A model generated the notes under the pieces. It did not search any database, was not told the DNA's origin, and worked only from the letters and a program-made list of their open reading frames with translations. Of a stretch of 64,000 nt of DNA, positions 48,861-59,945 are shown piece after piece. Both the position numbers and the translations under genes were made by a program. The stretch spans positions 21,978,038 through 22,042,037 of the forward strand of contig NC_092098.1 of NCBI RefSeq assembly GCF_045679555.1, in the 5' to 3' direction. Each line of letters starts with the position of its first letter. Within the stretch, counting starts at the first letter, position 1. Source of the stretch: Salvelinus alpinus (taxonomy: Eukaryota; Chordata; Actinopteri; Salmoniformes; Salmonidae).

Positions 48861-49983
48861 CATTATATATACAAAAGTATGTGGACACCCCTTCAAATAA
48901 GCGGATTCTGCTTTTCCAGCCACACCGTTGCCGACAGGGGTATAAAACTGAGCACACAGCCTTGCAATTTCCATAGACAAACACCGGCAGTAGAATGGCC
49001 TAACTGAAGAGATCAGTGACTTTCAACGTGGCACCGTCATAGGATGCCACCTTTCCAACAAGTCAGTTAGTCAAATTTCTGCCCTGCTAGAGCTGCCCCG
49101 GTCAACTATAAGTGCTGTTAGTGCTATTATTGTGAAGTGGAAATGTCTAGGAGCAACAACGGCTCAGCTGCGAAGAGGTAGACCACATAAGCTCACAGAA
49201 CAGGAACACCGAGTGCTGAAGCGCAAAACGCTTTCGTCAGGAGCTTCATGAAATGGGTTTCCATGGCCGAGCAGCTGCACACAAGCCTAAGATCACCATG
49301 CGCAATGTCAAGCGTCAGCTGGAGTGGTGTGAAGCTTGCTGCTATTGGACTCTTGAGCAGTGGAAACGCGTTCTCTGGAGTGATGAATCACACTTCCCCC
49401 TCTGGCAGTCCAATGGACTAATCTGGGTTTGACGGCCTGGAGAACACTACTTGCCCGAATGCATAGTGCCAACCGTAAAGTTTGGTGGAGGAGGAATAAT
49501 GGTCTGGGGCTGTTTTTCATAGTTCAGACTAGGCCCCTTAGTTCCAATGAAGGGAAATCTTCATGCTACAGCATAGAGTGACATTCTAGACAATTCTGTG
49601 CTTCCAACTTTGTGGCAACAGTTTGAGGAAGGCCCTTTCTTGTTTCAGCATGACAATGCCCCTGTACACAAAGCGAGGTCCATACAGAAATGGTTTGACG
49701 AGATCTGTGTGGAAGAACTTGACTGGCCTGCACAGAGCCCTGACCTCAACCTCATCGAACACCTTTGGGATGAATTGGAACGCCGACTGCGAGTCAGGCC
49801 TAATCGCCCAACATCATTGCCCAACCTCACTAATGCTTTTGTGGCTGAATGGAAGCGAGTTACTGCAGCAATGTTCCAACATCTAGTGGACAGTCTTCCC
49901 AGAAGAGTGGAGGCTGTTATAGCAGCAAAGGGGGGGCCAACTCCATATTAATGCCAAAAATTTTGAAATGAGATGTTCGACGA
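48861..49983 (+). mobile_element. Tc1-like element, CACTATATATACAAAAG family, right end missing
   Basis: The left terminus CATTATATATACAAAAGTAT follows a TA at 48859-48860. The right side stops after GAGATGTTCGACGA, about 30 bases before the expected terminus. Compared with copy A, about 29 bases of target (TCATGACATC to GCAGAGGA) are also gone, so a deletion removed the junction. Confidence 0.9.
48995..49951 (+). pseudogene. Tc1-like transposase, decayed
   Basis: The ATG at 48995 is followed at once by an in-frame TAA (ATGGCCTAA). An internal deletion near 49225 joins CTGAAGCGCAAAACG to CTTTCGTCAGGAGC and removes the region between the two DNA-binding subdomains. The last 117 codons (49598-49951) are open and keep FQHDNAPVHKARS and the catalytic Glu block IEHLWDELERR, ending GGPTPY. 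The sibling is at 11636-12663. Confidence 0.92.
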
Positions 49984-50252
49984 AGGCTCTTTCCTATCGC
50001 TCACTCCCTGTCACTCTGAGGTACAACTGTAGGCTGCTGGCCCTCTCTGCTGGCGAGAGAAGGTAACTGCTTCCTGCAGTTGGTGCCCTACTGGAGTAGG
50101 ATATAGTTGCCCCTAGGCCTTATTATTGTGGTTTCACATGTCGGAAGAAAATACAAACCAAAACCAAAGACAAGTGCACCAGTGTTACATTCCAAAAAGC
50201 AGAGGGTTAATGCCTAAATGGAAAAGACCAGGTGAATTTTACATGGGCGAGC

Positions 50253-50388
50253 ACATCCATGGAAACAAGCATCGGAAACAGTGTATAAATCCTTTGCAAT
50301 GAAGATCTGTGAATTTATTAAGATTTTTACGAATTATCTTTGAAAGACTGGGTCCTGAAAAAGAGACATTTCTTTTTTTGCTTAGTTC
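50253..50388 (+). mobile_element. Tc1-like terminal fragment
   Basis: CATCGGAAACAGTGTATAAA through TTATCTTTGAAAGACTGGG to TTTTTTTGCTTAGTT is the same family end as 46900-47027, truncated at the inner side. Confidence 0.75.
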
Positions 50389-51088
50389 ATGTTTTCTTAT
50401 TTAATAATAGTTACATAAATTGGAAAATGCTTTTGTCATTTCAAAGTGTTTTTATATGGTTTCAAAGTCAAGGGACAGCATTTACCACCGCAATTAAATA
50501 ATGACCCTTCAGCAGATAACAATCCAAAGGAAAAACATGCTACTCCATACATTGTTTATTGTACTTTTAAAATGTTCAATTCATCCACCATTTTATATCA
50601 TCCATAGAACCATGCCCCAGGCCATGTCCAACCCAGTCATTCATATTCTAATACACCCCACCCCAACCCTCCTCCCGAACCCCAAGCGCAGCGTTCCATT
50701 CAATAACAACAACAAAACATACCAATGCACCTCTTAAAGTATAAACATGAAACAAAATGCAGCTGAAACAAAACACAACTATGTACCATTACCTTGCCAC
50801 AAAAGAAAAGCAAAAGACCAGAACAGAGGCAGATTTCTTTTTTATGTCTCCCAAAGCAAATTTTACCATACAGTCTCTTTAATTAGCGCATAACTAAAGC
50901 ATATTTAGCTTCCTTATTTATATGCATAGTAACCATACTATCACCATAGCACATATAGAGGAGATGTCTTAAAGACTAGCAGGGTAGTGGTGGCTCCATG
51001 GAGGACAGACACACTAGTGAGCTGCATACTAATAAGCCCCAGCCCCCTCTTCCTGTCCCCTCTCAGCCCTCCTGGCTGTAGCATAAGC

Positions 51089-51262
51089 ATTTTACATTTT
51101 AGTCATTTAGCAGACGTTCTTATCCAGAGCGACTTACTGGTGAAATTAGGGTTAAGTGCCTTACTCAAGGGCACAGACAGATTTTTCACCTAGTCTGCTC
51201 AGGGATTTCGAACCAGCAACCTTTTCGGTTACTGGCCTAACTCTTAACCGCTAAGCTTCTAC
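51089..51262 (-). mobile_element. Salmonid SINE
   Basis: On the minus strand it reads GGTTGCTGGTTCGAAATCCC (B-box-like) and then GTGCCCTTGAGTAAGGCACT, ending TCGCTCTGGATAAGAACGTC and TGCTAAATGACTAAAATGT. The last part is the conserved 3' domain shared with the SINE at 19268. A (TAA)n tail is not obvious. Confidence 0.8.
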
Positions 51263-51775
51263 TATAACATATTTGGTTGTTGAGTATTTGATGCCCCCCA
51301 TCCCAACCAAAGTGAAGCCTCCTGTCCAAGCAAACCCCATTTGGTCCAAACCACCCATCCCATATATAGGGGTGCCTAACCCCAGCCACCACCACCCTGG
51401 GAGCCCCGAGGAGGAGGGACGGGGAGAGGGAAGCATGCTGGGGGGGGGTGTCAAGGTCTTCTTGTCATTCATTCCTGTGCAGAGCAGAGAGAAGCAGTGT
51501 CTTTAAGGGGTTGTCATTTGTCCGAGAGAAGCAGTGTCTTTAAGGGGTTGTAATGATTTCCTGTTTCGAGATGAACAGAACACGGATACGGTCGTTATGG
51601 CGTGAAGGGTTAATCCATCAACTGTAATTACAAAATATTTGTTTCTTGCTGTTTACCACTCACTGTTATCTGCCATACTACTCTTTCATTCAGCATTGGA
51701 AAGACAACAAGCTTGATCTCTTCTAGTCCTATGATTGACTTGTCATAAGTGCTGAGACTGACAGTGGATCAAACT

Positions 51776-52108
51776 AGGGCTGCACGATATGAGCAAAAAA
51801 TACAAATCTAAAAAGCATCGTTCTTGTTTGGAACAATATTTTGACAGCATCTGACCTAAAGGAACAGCATGCAAATTTATAGGGAATCTAACAGTGAGGA
51901 GGAGGAAATGCTCTGCTGAGTGACAGGTGCATGGTGTGTGTGGGAAGGCCACAAAAGGAGAGAGACAGAGTAAACAAAACAAAACAGACGTTACACCCAG
52001 TTAAGAAGTGTTTCCAAATATTGCATGCCATATGGATCTCTTGCGATATGGATATTGCACATGTCAATATTGTGATTTCAATGTGAATTTGCTTAATTGT
52101 GCAGCCCT
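51776..52108. mobile_element. MITE with AGGGCTGCAC termini
   Basis: The ends are perfect inverted repeats: AGGGCTGCAC at 51776-51785 and GTGCAGCCCT at 52099-52108. ACT lies on both outer sides and may be a 3-base target duplication, although this is too short to be sure. The interior is non-coding; GCACGATATGAGCAAAAAAT and CTTGCGATATGGATATTGCA show the family's GATAT pattern. Confidence 0.75.
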
Positions 52109-52702
52109 ACTCCAATCCCTGGAAACGTCTGTGCTGTCACCCTAAATCCATTCCAAACTTACTCACAACCCCATGCATGACTCTCACAAACCAGGGTGCC
52201 TGTCCAATTAAGCATCCACAACCCCAATATGGAATTTAGTAGAGTCGGGAGAAAATGAATTTATTTTACTACTAACAGAAAGAGGCAGAATTTAACATGG
52301 TCTCTCCATGCCATCAGGTCCTGGCTCTCCAGGACCACAGAGGAGTCAACTTCCATCCATCATCCTCTCATCACAGGCTCTCCTCACACGGCGGACCCTT
52401 GCCCAGCTTCTGACAGGGCCAGATAGTAACAGCCCAGTGAGGGTCCCAAGCTCTCTCCCTCCTGGGGCCCCATGGCAGTACACACATGGTTCACGCTATT
52501 TGGCCATGCCAGAATGGACAGATGAATAGCCCTTCCTAATCACTAATCATACATTTCCTTTTAACCACTAACCCTAACCTTAATCGTTACCCTAATGTTA
52601 CTCCTCACTTCAAACTCTAAACTGAGAACAATAGCTGATGTACTTACTCATCAGTTCTGACAGTATAGCTATACCGTAGTTTGTCCTTTCTAGCATGGCC
52701 AT

Positions 52703-55700
52703 CTAGTTTCTACTTCCTCCCTGCTCTACCTGTTTGATCATCTCCCCCGTCCGGCTCTCGATTACGATGGTCTTGGTATCCTTGACGGGCGATGTGGAAT
52801 TGTAGTCATCAGTTAGCAGGCCCAGGAGGGGGTACTGGTTCCTGTACCTACACAGTCATACACAGTTATCAGTTATACACAGTAAGGACCACATACTGGT
52901 TGGTTAAGTATCTCCTGTGCACCAGTACAAAATCCTGTTTTGGGAAATACCACACCAGGCATCCCAAATTACATTAACCCATTTTAGAGGAGCTACTGCC
53001 CCAAATATTCCCCATAAAATAGGCTCATGGTATTGTTGGGGGCTGACCTTTTGGTGATAGTGGTCGTGGTGACGTTCTTGGAGCTGTCTCTCTTCTTCTC
53101 CTGCTGCAACCGCCAGATCTCCTGGAGGTTAAAGGTCAGAGATGGGAGGTCAAAGGTGAATAGGGAGGGAGGAGGAAGAATGAGGCCTGTGCCGTAATAT
53201 AGGTGTTAATGATGGAGCTAAAGGTGCACGACGTGTCAGGTAAATACATTTCTGAGGTGACATTAAAGGATCCTTTGGAGCCAAATTAACACAACAACTG
53301 TGGGAGAATATAGTCAGACTGGCCTAAACAAAACCAATCACTTGATTATGGAAACAAGTTAGGCAACAAACCCTAGAAGCGGGGTAAGAGCAGACCCTAC
53401 AAGCAGGGTGAGAACAGACCCTAGAAGCAGGGTGAGAACAGACCCTAGAAGCAGGGTGAGAACAGACCCTAGAAGCAGGGCGAGAACAGACCCTAGAAGC
53501 AGGGCGAGAACAGACCCTAGAAGCAGGGCGAGGACAGACCCTAGAAGCAGGGCTAGGACAGACCCTAGAAGCAGGGCTAGGACAGACCCTAGAAGCAGGG
53601 CTAGGACAGACCCTAGAAGCAGGGTGAGGACAGACCCTAGAAGCAGGGTGAGGACAGACCCTAGAAGCAGGGTGAGGACAGACCCTAGAAGCAGGGTGAG
53701 GACAGACCCTAGAAGCAGGGTGAGGACAGACCCTAGAAGCAGGGTGAGGACAGACCCTAGAAGCAGGGTGAGGACAGACCCTAGAAGCAGGGTGAGGACA
53801 GACCCTAGAAGCAGGGTGAGGACAGACCCTAGAAGCAGGGTGAGGACAGACCCTAGAAGCAGGGTGAGGACAGACCCTAGATGCAGGGTGAGGACAGACC
53901 CTAGATGCAGGGTGAGGACAGACCCTAGATGCAGGGTGAGAACAGACCCTAGATGCAGGGTGAGGACAGACCCTAGATGCAGGGTGAGGACAGACCCTAG
54001 ATGCAGGGTGAGGACAGACCCTAGATGCAGGGTGAGGACAGACCCTAGATGCAGGGTGAGAACAGACCCTAGATGCAGGGTGAGGACAGACCCAAGAAGC
54101 AGGCTGTTTTTCTAATCCAAAACTGTTGGGTTAATTTGGTTCTCGATTTTTCCAATTACAGGAGTAGACATTTCCTAGATCTGTATCTAAGGGGCCGGGC
54201 TGACCAGTGACCAGTAGCTATGACCCCTGACCTCTTCCTGACGTTTGATGACGACCTCCCGCTGCTCCAGTGTTGTCAGCAGCTGTGTGATGCGGAGATG
54301 CAGGCTCTTGTCACCTGACCTCTCCGTGGTGTACTCTGTGGTGATCCGCGTCAGCTGGGTCTGGACATACCAACAGATAGTCAGAGATACTCAGTCAGTA
54401 TAACCACTAGCTACCCATATTTCTTCTCACAAGCACAGTCAGTACTGCTACAGTACTTCCAACAGAGCAGGAAGGCCCCATCCCTGTATCCATGCATCCC
54501 TGTAGGCTTCTTACCCTGAGGCTCTGCAGTTCCTTGTCCTTCTCCTGGCGCAGGGCAGCTAGCTGCTCTGAGTACTGACGCGACAGCTCCTCTGTATTCA
54601 TCTGAATGGTGCTACTGCTGCACTGGCCAGCCAACTGGATGAAGATGGATACAGAGGGAGACACAAGTTAGTTAACAAGTTCGATCTATGAGAATAATTC
54701 TACAGTCGGATACTACAGTCATCATGAGTACAAGGAATTGCTAAGAGTTTATTCTCTGAAGTGAGATGGGTTAGAGCCAGAGATGGAGGAGGGTAGCGTT
54801 AGAGTACCTTCTGTTTGAGCATCTCATTTTCCTTCTCCAGGGCTCGGTAGCTGCCCTCCAGTTCTTTGATGCGGAAGTCCCTGTTTGAGTCTGTAGTGCG
54901 GCTGCTCAGGAGCTGAGTCTCCAGGGTCCGCTGGCTGGAGCTGGTCTCCTTCAGAGATATCTATATGGATGGATGGATGGATGGATAGAGTTACCCACAC
55001 ACAGTCATACACCCATTGCACTAACATACAGGGCAGAGATACTCTCTTTCAAAAACACCTACAGAAGAGGTGTACACGCAGGCAAACACACACAAGCAAC
55101 ATACAGTGGAAGAAACACACATACACACACTCTCCCAAATTCTCACAAAACACACCTACCTGTAGCTGTCTGTTGTTCTCTCGTATGGCTTCAAGGAGGC
55201 GGTCATACTGCTCAGCCTGGTCAGCCTTGAAGCTCAGGTCTCTCTCCAGGGACTCCTTCTCACTCTCCAGACGCTGGGAGAACAGAGACAGAGGCAGTAA
55301 GACTCTGTAAGACAGCCTGCCTGCATGTATATCTCAATGAGACAGTTAAGAGCATAAGAGGTTCCTATAGTGGCCCAGGCCCCAGATCTTACCCTCAGAT
55401 CTTCTGACATGTGGATCAGCTCCTCCCTCAGACTGCTGAAGGTAGTCAGAAGGAGACGCATGGTCTTGTCTGCTGTCATACGGGTCTGAGAGGGTGGGAG
55501 TGAGGGAGAAAGAGCGAGAGAGATGAAAAATAAAGGAGAGATATTGATGAAAGAGAGGTTAGGTGAGGTTGAATGAGCCATTTTCAGGCATAGTGGAACA
55601 ACCAAAGGAATATATTTTCCATGGGCGGATTGGCCGTCGAAATTAACAAAAAATTATATAAATATTATATATTTTTTTATATAATGGACACGACTTTTAT

Positions 55701-57396
55701 GCTATTTCTATTTTTCATAGCGATCTATATTGAGTATTTGGCTGACCAGTGGGCAACGGCCGGCCCCCCTACCAAGCTGGGCTGGCCCGGTGGCGCAAAT
55801 TCACAAGTCAAATGCACATCAGAGAGTGAGACCCACCCTGAATCTGTCAGTCACTCAGTCAAAACAGAAAAACAGAAAGGTGGTCCCAAAAAAGGGTTCT
55901 TGAGGCCTGACGCATTTTCTAAAAGTTCTGGTTCTGTTGGTCCGAGTGTTGTGTCTGTGAGAAATGACAGATCAGCTGCAGTGGTGCAGTCAAGGAAGGA
56001 AGAAAACAGAGAAATACACACTCCTGCACACTGACACAGATCATGATGCCTACTGCTGCCAATTAGACTTAATATTTTGGCTGTATATTGTACTATGAAA
56101 TAGATTTAATGTCTACTATAGTAGGCTAATTAGGGAAGGGAGATTTTGGGGAGCATTTAGACACTAGGCTATTTGCAATATACCTGAACAAGTTGTTAGA
56201 TTGGCTTTTATAACACATAGCGAAGGCAATAGGTGTCACGGCCGTTGTAAGAAGTGGACGAAGGTGCAGCGTGGTGAGCGTACATTTTCTTTATTTATAA
56301 AATGACGCCAGCAAAACAAGAAATGAAGAAACGACCGTGAAGCTTACACGGGCTATAGTGCCCCTAACAAAGTCAACTTCCCACAAAGACAGGTGGGAAA
56401 AAGGGCTACCTAAGTATGGTTCTCAATCAGAGACAACGATAGACAGTTGTCCCTGATTGAGAACCCTACCCGGCCAAAACATAGAAATACAAATAATAGA
56501 ACATAGAATACCCACCCCAACTCACACCCTGACCAAACCAAAATAGAGACATAAAACGGATCTCTAAGGTCAGGGCGTGACAATAGGTATCTACTAGCAT
56601 GTACTCTGCATATAGCTATTTTTTACTAAACACAAGCCAAATGAAGGTACATTTGGGGACTGTGTATTTTAATTGCTTTATCAAAGATTATTCACTTCTG
56701 AATCTCAGTCTCTTCAGCCCAGCGAGTGAGTTATTGAGCTGTAGTAACAAGTGACTAACAAGTGTCAGATAACATTACATAGCCACCGCACTTAAGGCTG
56801 GAAAGTCCCGTCAATCTCTAGCATGTTTAATTTGCTGAAAGGCCAGTCACTTCTTGGCAGAAAAATATGCATATGCACGCAGCACTGTCAAACGAAGCAC
56901 AATGCTGGAAATCAATCTGCATCCATATACACTATTCCCAGCATCATTCTTGACAAACATAGAATGTCATATATTGAATTCAATAGAAGAAAACAGAGAG
57001 GGAGAGAGAGACTGTCAGATCCTTAATATAGTCATTGGCTGTATTATGCACCCAAAACATTAAGGAACTGGCAGTCTTTATCTCTCCTTCTCTCTCTCTG
57101 TTGTCTTCTATTGAATTGTTGTCCCAGTCCGCCCTTGGTGTTACCTGCAGCAGGTAGCGGAGCTGCTGTTTGGTCAGCTCAGATGCTCCTTTGGGGATCA
57201 GGGCCTCAATGTCCTCTCTCTCTACCTGCATACACACAAATGGTTACTTTCATTTCATACTTTCACTTCCAGCATATATAAATAGCTACAGTACATCAAT
57301 TTAAACAATACAAGACTAATATGATGTTATGTAAAACCATCGGTCGCTCCTCCCTGCTGTACCTTGTAGTCATTACTGGGATCTAAGAGGTGTTTC
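52703..57396 (-). CDS. pof1b: POF1B, C-terminal nine exons
   Basis: POF1B is an actin-binding, coiled-coil protein of epithelial junctions. Exons on the minus strand, 5' to 3': 57363-57396, 57145-57225, 55393-55485, 55160-55273, 54808-54960, 54515-54634, 54232-54360, 53048-53121, 52703-52847. Every border has AG/GT. The first exon begins with one base of a split codon, the next six junctions are phase 0, and the last intron splits an Arg codon (AG|G). The product covers about 313 residues. Diagnostic segments are EDIEALIPKGASELTKQQLR, REELIHMSEDLR, LSFKADQAEQYDRLLEAIRE, RQEKDKELQSLR and the C-terminal RYRNQYPLLGLLTDDY, which match recalled mammalian POF1B (589 residues). Residues from exon 3 to exon 8 are heptad-rich coiled coil. 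The stop is TAG at 52705-52703; a donor-like CAG|GTAGAG at 52730 leaves an alternative ending possible. The 5' exons are not found to the right and probably lie outside. Confidence 0.88.
53385..54100. repeat. 24-bp minisatellite in a pof1b intron, about 29 copies
   Basis: The unit is AGAAGCAGGGTGAGGACAGACCCT, 24 bases. Variants are grouped: GTGAGAAC at the left end, then GCGAGAAC, then GCTAGGAC, then many GTGAGGAC, and finally units with AGATGC in place of AGAAGC from about 53880. It lies between exons 54232-54360 and 53048-53121. A 235-codon frame of Arg-Thr-Asp-Pro repeats crosses it but is on the strand opposite to the gene. Confidence 0.97.
55620..56040. other. Unassigned intronic segment, perhaps an old transposon
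   Basis: The plus strand has a 137-codon frame (55621-56034) with GPPTKLGWPGGA and KKGFLRPDAFSKSSG. It begins in AT-rich sequence and has no splice signals that fit. It could be the N-terminal part of a transposase-like gene, but I do not recognise it. Confidence 0.3.
56235..56580. mobile_element. hAT-like non-autonomous element
   Basis: The 346-base element is flanked by a perfect 8-base duplication, CAATAGGT, at 56227-56234 and 56581-56588. Terminal sequences GTCACGGCC and GGGCGTGA give a short imperfect inverted repeat. An 8-base duplication is the hallmark of hAT transposons. Inner arms GGTTCTCAATCAGAGACAAC and TTGTCCCTGATTGAGAACC form a strong hairpin. It lies in a pof1b intron. Confidence 0.75.
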
Positions 57397-57743
57397 CTGG
57401 GAAAGAGATGGAAAGGTAAACACATTACAGGGCATGACAAACACACAATTAGACTAAATAAACCATCTCTGTCTCCAGTCTACACATATTATGATGGAGT
57501 CAGCAGCAGAAGGGAACAGAGTTTGCTCAGTGAATCACAGGTACTATGAGTAAACAGAGAGTCTAGAGAAATAAGAGAGGTCAGGTCTGACTGACGGTTG
57601 TAATGTCTAGTGACTAATTACGGGATTTACGGTGATGGATGACACTACGGGTGTATTTAGGACGTGTATATAACCTGTGAGTTTATATTACTGAGTTTTA
57701 CATGAAATTCCTGTGAGTTTTACATTGTGCACCTTTATATATA

Positions 57744-59349
57744 CAGTGGGGAGAACAAGTATTTGATACACTGCCGATTTTGCAGGTTTTCCTACTTACA
57801 AAGCATGTAGAGGTCTGTAATTTTTATCATAGGTACACTTCAACTGTGAGAGACGGAATCTAAAACAAAAATCCAGAAAATCACATTGTATGATTTTTAA
57901 GTAATTAATTAGCATTTTATTGCATGACATAAGTATTTGATACATCAGAAAAGCAGAACTTAATATTTGGTACAGAAACCTTTGTTTGCAATTACAGAGA
58001 TCATACGTTTCCTGTAGTTCTTGACCAGGTTTGTACACACTGCAGCAGGGATTTTGGCCCACTCCTCCATACAGACCTTCTCCAGATCCTTCAGGTTTCG
58101 GGGCTGTCGCTGGGCAATACGGAATTTCAGCTCCCTCCAAAGATTTTCTATTGGATTCAGGTCTGGAGACTGGCTAGACCACTCCAGGACCTTGAGATGC
58201 TTCTTACGGAGCCACTCCTTAGTTGCCCTGGCTGTGTGTTTCGGGTCGTTGTCATGCTGGAAGACCCAGCCACGACCCATCTTCAATGCTCTTACTGAGG
58301 GAAGGAGGTTGTTGGCCAAGATCTCGCGATACATGGCCCCATCCATCCTCCCCTCAATACGGTGCAGTCGTCCTGTCCCCTTTGCAGAAAAGCAGCCCCA
58401 AAGAATGATGTTTCCACCTCCATGCTTCACGTTTGGGATGGGTTCTTGGGGTTGTACTCATCCTTCTTCTTCCTCCAAACACAGCGAGTGGAGTTTAGAC
58501 CAAAAAGTTATATTTTTGTCTCATCAGACCACATGACCTTCTCCCATTCCTCCTCTGGATCATCCAGATGGTCATTGGCAAACTTCAGACGGGCCTGGAC
58601 AAGCGCTGGCTTGAGCAGGGGGACCTTGCGTGCGCTGCAGGATTTTAATCCATGACGGCGTAGTGTGTTACTAATGGTTTTCTTTGAGACTGTGGTCCCA
58701 GCTCTCTTCAGGTCATTGACCAGGTCCTGCCGTGTAGTTCTGGGCTGATCCCTCACCTTCCTCATGATCATTGATGCCCCACGAGGTGATATCTTGCATG
58801 GAGCCCCAGACCGAGGGTGATTGACCGTCATCTTGAACTTCTTCCATTTTCTAATAATTGCGCCAACAGTTGTTGCCTTCTCACCAAGCTGCTTGCCTAT
58901 TGTCCTGTAGCCCATCCCAGCCTTGTGCAGGTCTACAATTTTATCCCTGATGTCCTTACACAGCTCTCTGGTCTTGGCCATTGTGGAGAGGTTGGAGTCT
59001 GTTTGATTGAGCGTGTGGACAGGTGTCTTTTATACAGGTAACGAGTTCAAACAGGTGCAGTTAATACAGGTAATGAGTGGAGAACAGGAGGGCTTCTTAA
59101 AGAAAAACTAACAGGTCTGTGAGAGCCGGAATTCTTACTGGTTGGTAGGTGATCAAATACTTATGTCATGCAATAAAATGCAAATTAATTACTTAAACAT
59201 CATACAATGTGATTTTCTGGATTTTTGTTTTAGATTCCGTCTCTCACAGTTGAAGTGTACCTATGATAAAAATTACAGACCTCTACATGCTTTGTAAGTA
59301 GGAAAACCTGCAAAATCGGCAGTGTATCAAATACTTGTTCTCCCCACTG
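57744..59349 (-). mobile_element. Tc1-like element, CAGTGGGGAGAACAAG family
   Basis: Complete termini with TA at 57742-57743 and 59350-59351. The right TA is part of a short (TA)n tract, 59350-59373. It has the same orientation as pof1b and would lie in an intron upstream of the exon at 57363. Sibling of 26699-28333. Confidence 0.95.
57960..58981 (-). pseudogene. Tc1-like transposase, one stop and one frameshift
   Basis: The ATG is at 58981 and the TAA at 57962-57960 follows GFCTKY. A nonsense codon replaces the Glu after DETKI near 58508, and one base is missing in the AAGAACCCATCCC segment near 58443. Otherwise all motifs are present: paired-like DNA-binding domain, [32 protein letters not shown]. 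The C-terminus is complete here, unlike the copy at 27096. Confidence 0.93.
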
Positions 59350-59379
59350 TATATATATATATATATATATATATGAATA

Positions 59380-59618
59380 CAGTGCCTTCAGAAAGTATTC
59401 ATACCCCTTGACTTATTCCACATTTTGTTGTGTAACACGCAAGACATTTCAGCTTTTATTTTTTATTTAATTTGTAAAAAAATTCTAAAAACATAATTGC
59501 TCTTTGACATTATGGGGTATTGTGTGACAAATCATCTCAATGTAATCCATTTTAAATTCATGCTGTGACACAACATGTGGAAAAAGTCAAGGAGTGTGAA
59601 TACTTTCTGAAGGCACTG
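59380..59618. mobile_element. Short Tc1-like MITE (CAGTGCCTTCAGAAAG family)
   Basis: Inverted termini CAGTGCCTTCAGAAAGTATT and AATACTTTCTGAAGGCACTG lie 239 bases apart. TA precedes the left end; the right TA has changed to CA. It has no coding sequence and begins 30 bases after the previous element. Confidence 0.88.
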
Positions 59619-59819
59619 CATATATTATATTCAGTTATAGAGCCTCTCAGTTAGAATATTAGCCCACAGCCTGCCTCACACCTTGACGGTATTTTATGGC
59701 CCAGCCTGGCAAGTTAAGAGAGTTAGAGGGACTTTCTGAACCAAGTGTGAAACTGAGGAAACAGGAGAGCCAGAGTTAACACTGATGATTTAAATACTGA
59801 GCCAGCCCCTGAAACCACC

Positions 59820-59935
59820 CCCACAATAGTGTTGTCACGATACCAGAATTTTGACATCAATACCGATACAAGGTTTAGTATCACGATACTCGATACCATC
59901 ACAATACTGGATACCAAAACAATACCACATCAAAA
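59820..59935. repeat. Dispersed repeat fragment (CGATACCA type)
   Basis: GTTGTCACGATACCAGAATT and TAGTATCACGATACTCGATA resemble a widespread vertebrate repeat (recalled). It ends in a run of A at about 59930-59945. Confidence 0.5.
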
Positions 59936-59945
59936 AAAAAAAAAA

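Larger units (their letters stand above)
47880..50060. repeat. Tandem duplication, copy B right flank with two transposons
   Basis: Copy A equivalents of three pieces (47880-47964, 48759-48860, 49984-50060) surround the Tc1-like elements 47965-48758 and 48861-49983. Diagnostic matches include TAACCACTAAACTACTAGG, GTGAATGGGACAGTGAAATG and GGCTGCTGGCCC. Confidence 0.83.
50389..52702 (-). other. Region downstream of pof1b, possible 3' UTR
   Basis: It follows the pof1b stop codon on the minus strand and contains a SINE and a MITE. TTTATT at 50555-50560 reads AATAAA on the minus strand and is a candidate distal polyadenylation signal; others are possible. The extent of the UTR cannot be set from sequence alone. 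Confidence 0.3.

Noticed and set aside
53408-54115. 235-codon Arg-Thr-Asp-Pro repeat protein
   Set aside because: Antisense to pof1b, inside its intron, and fully explained by the 24-bp unit.
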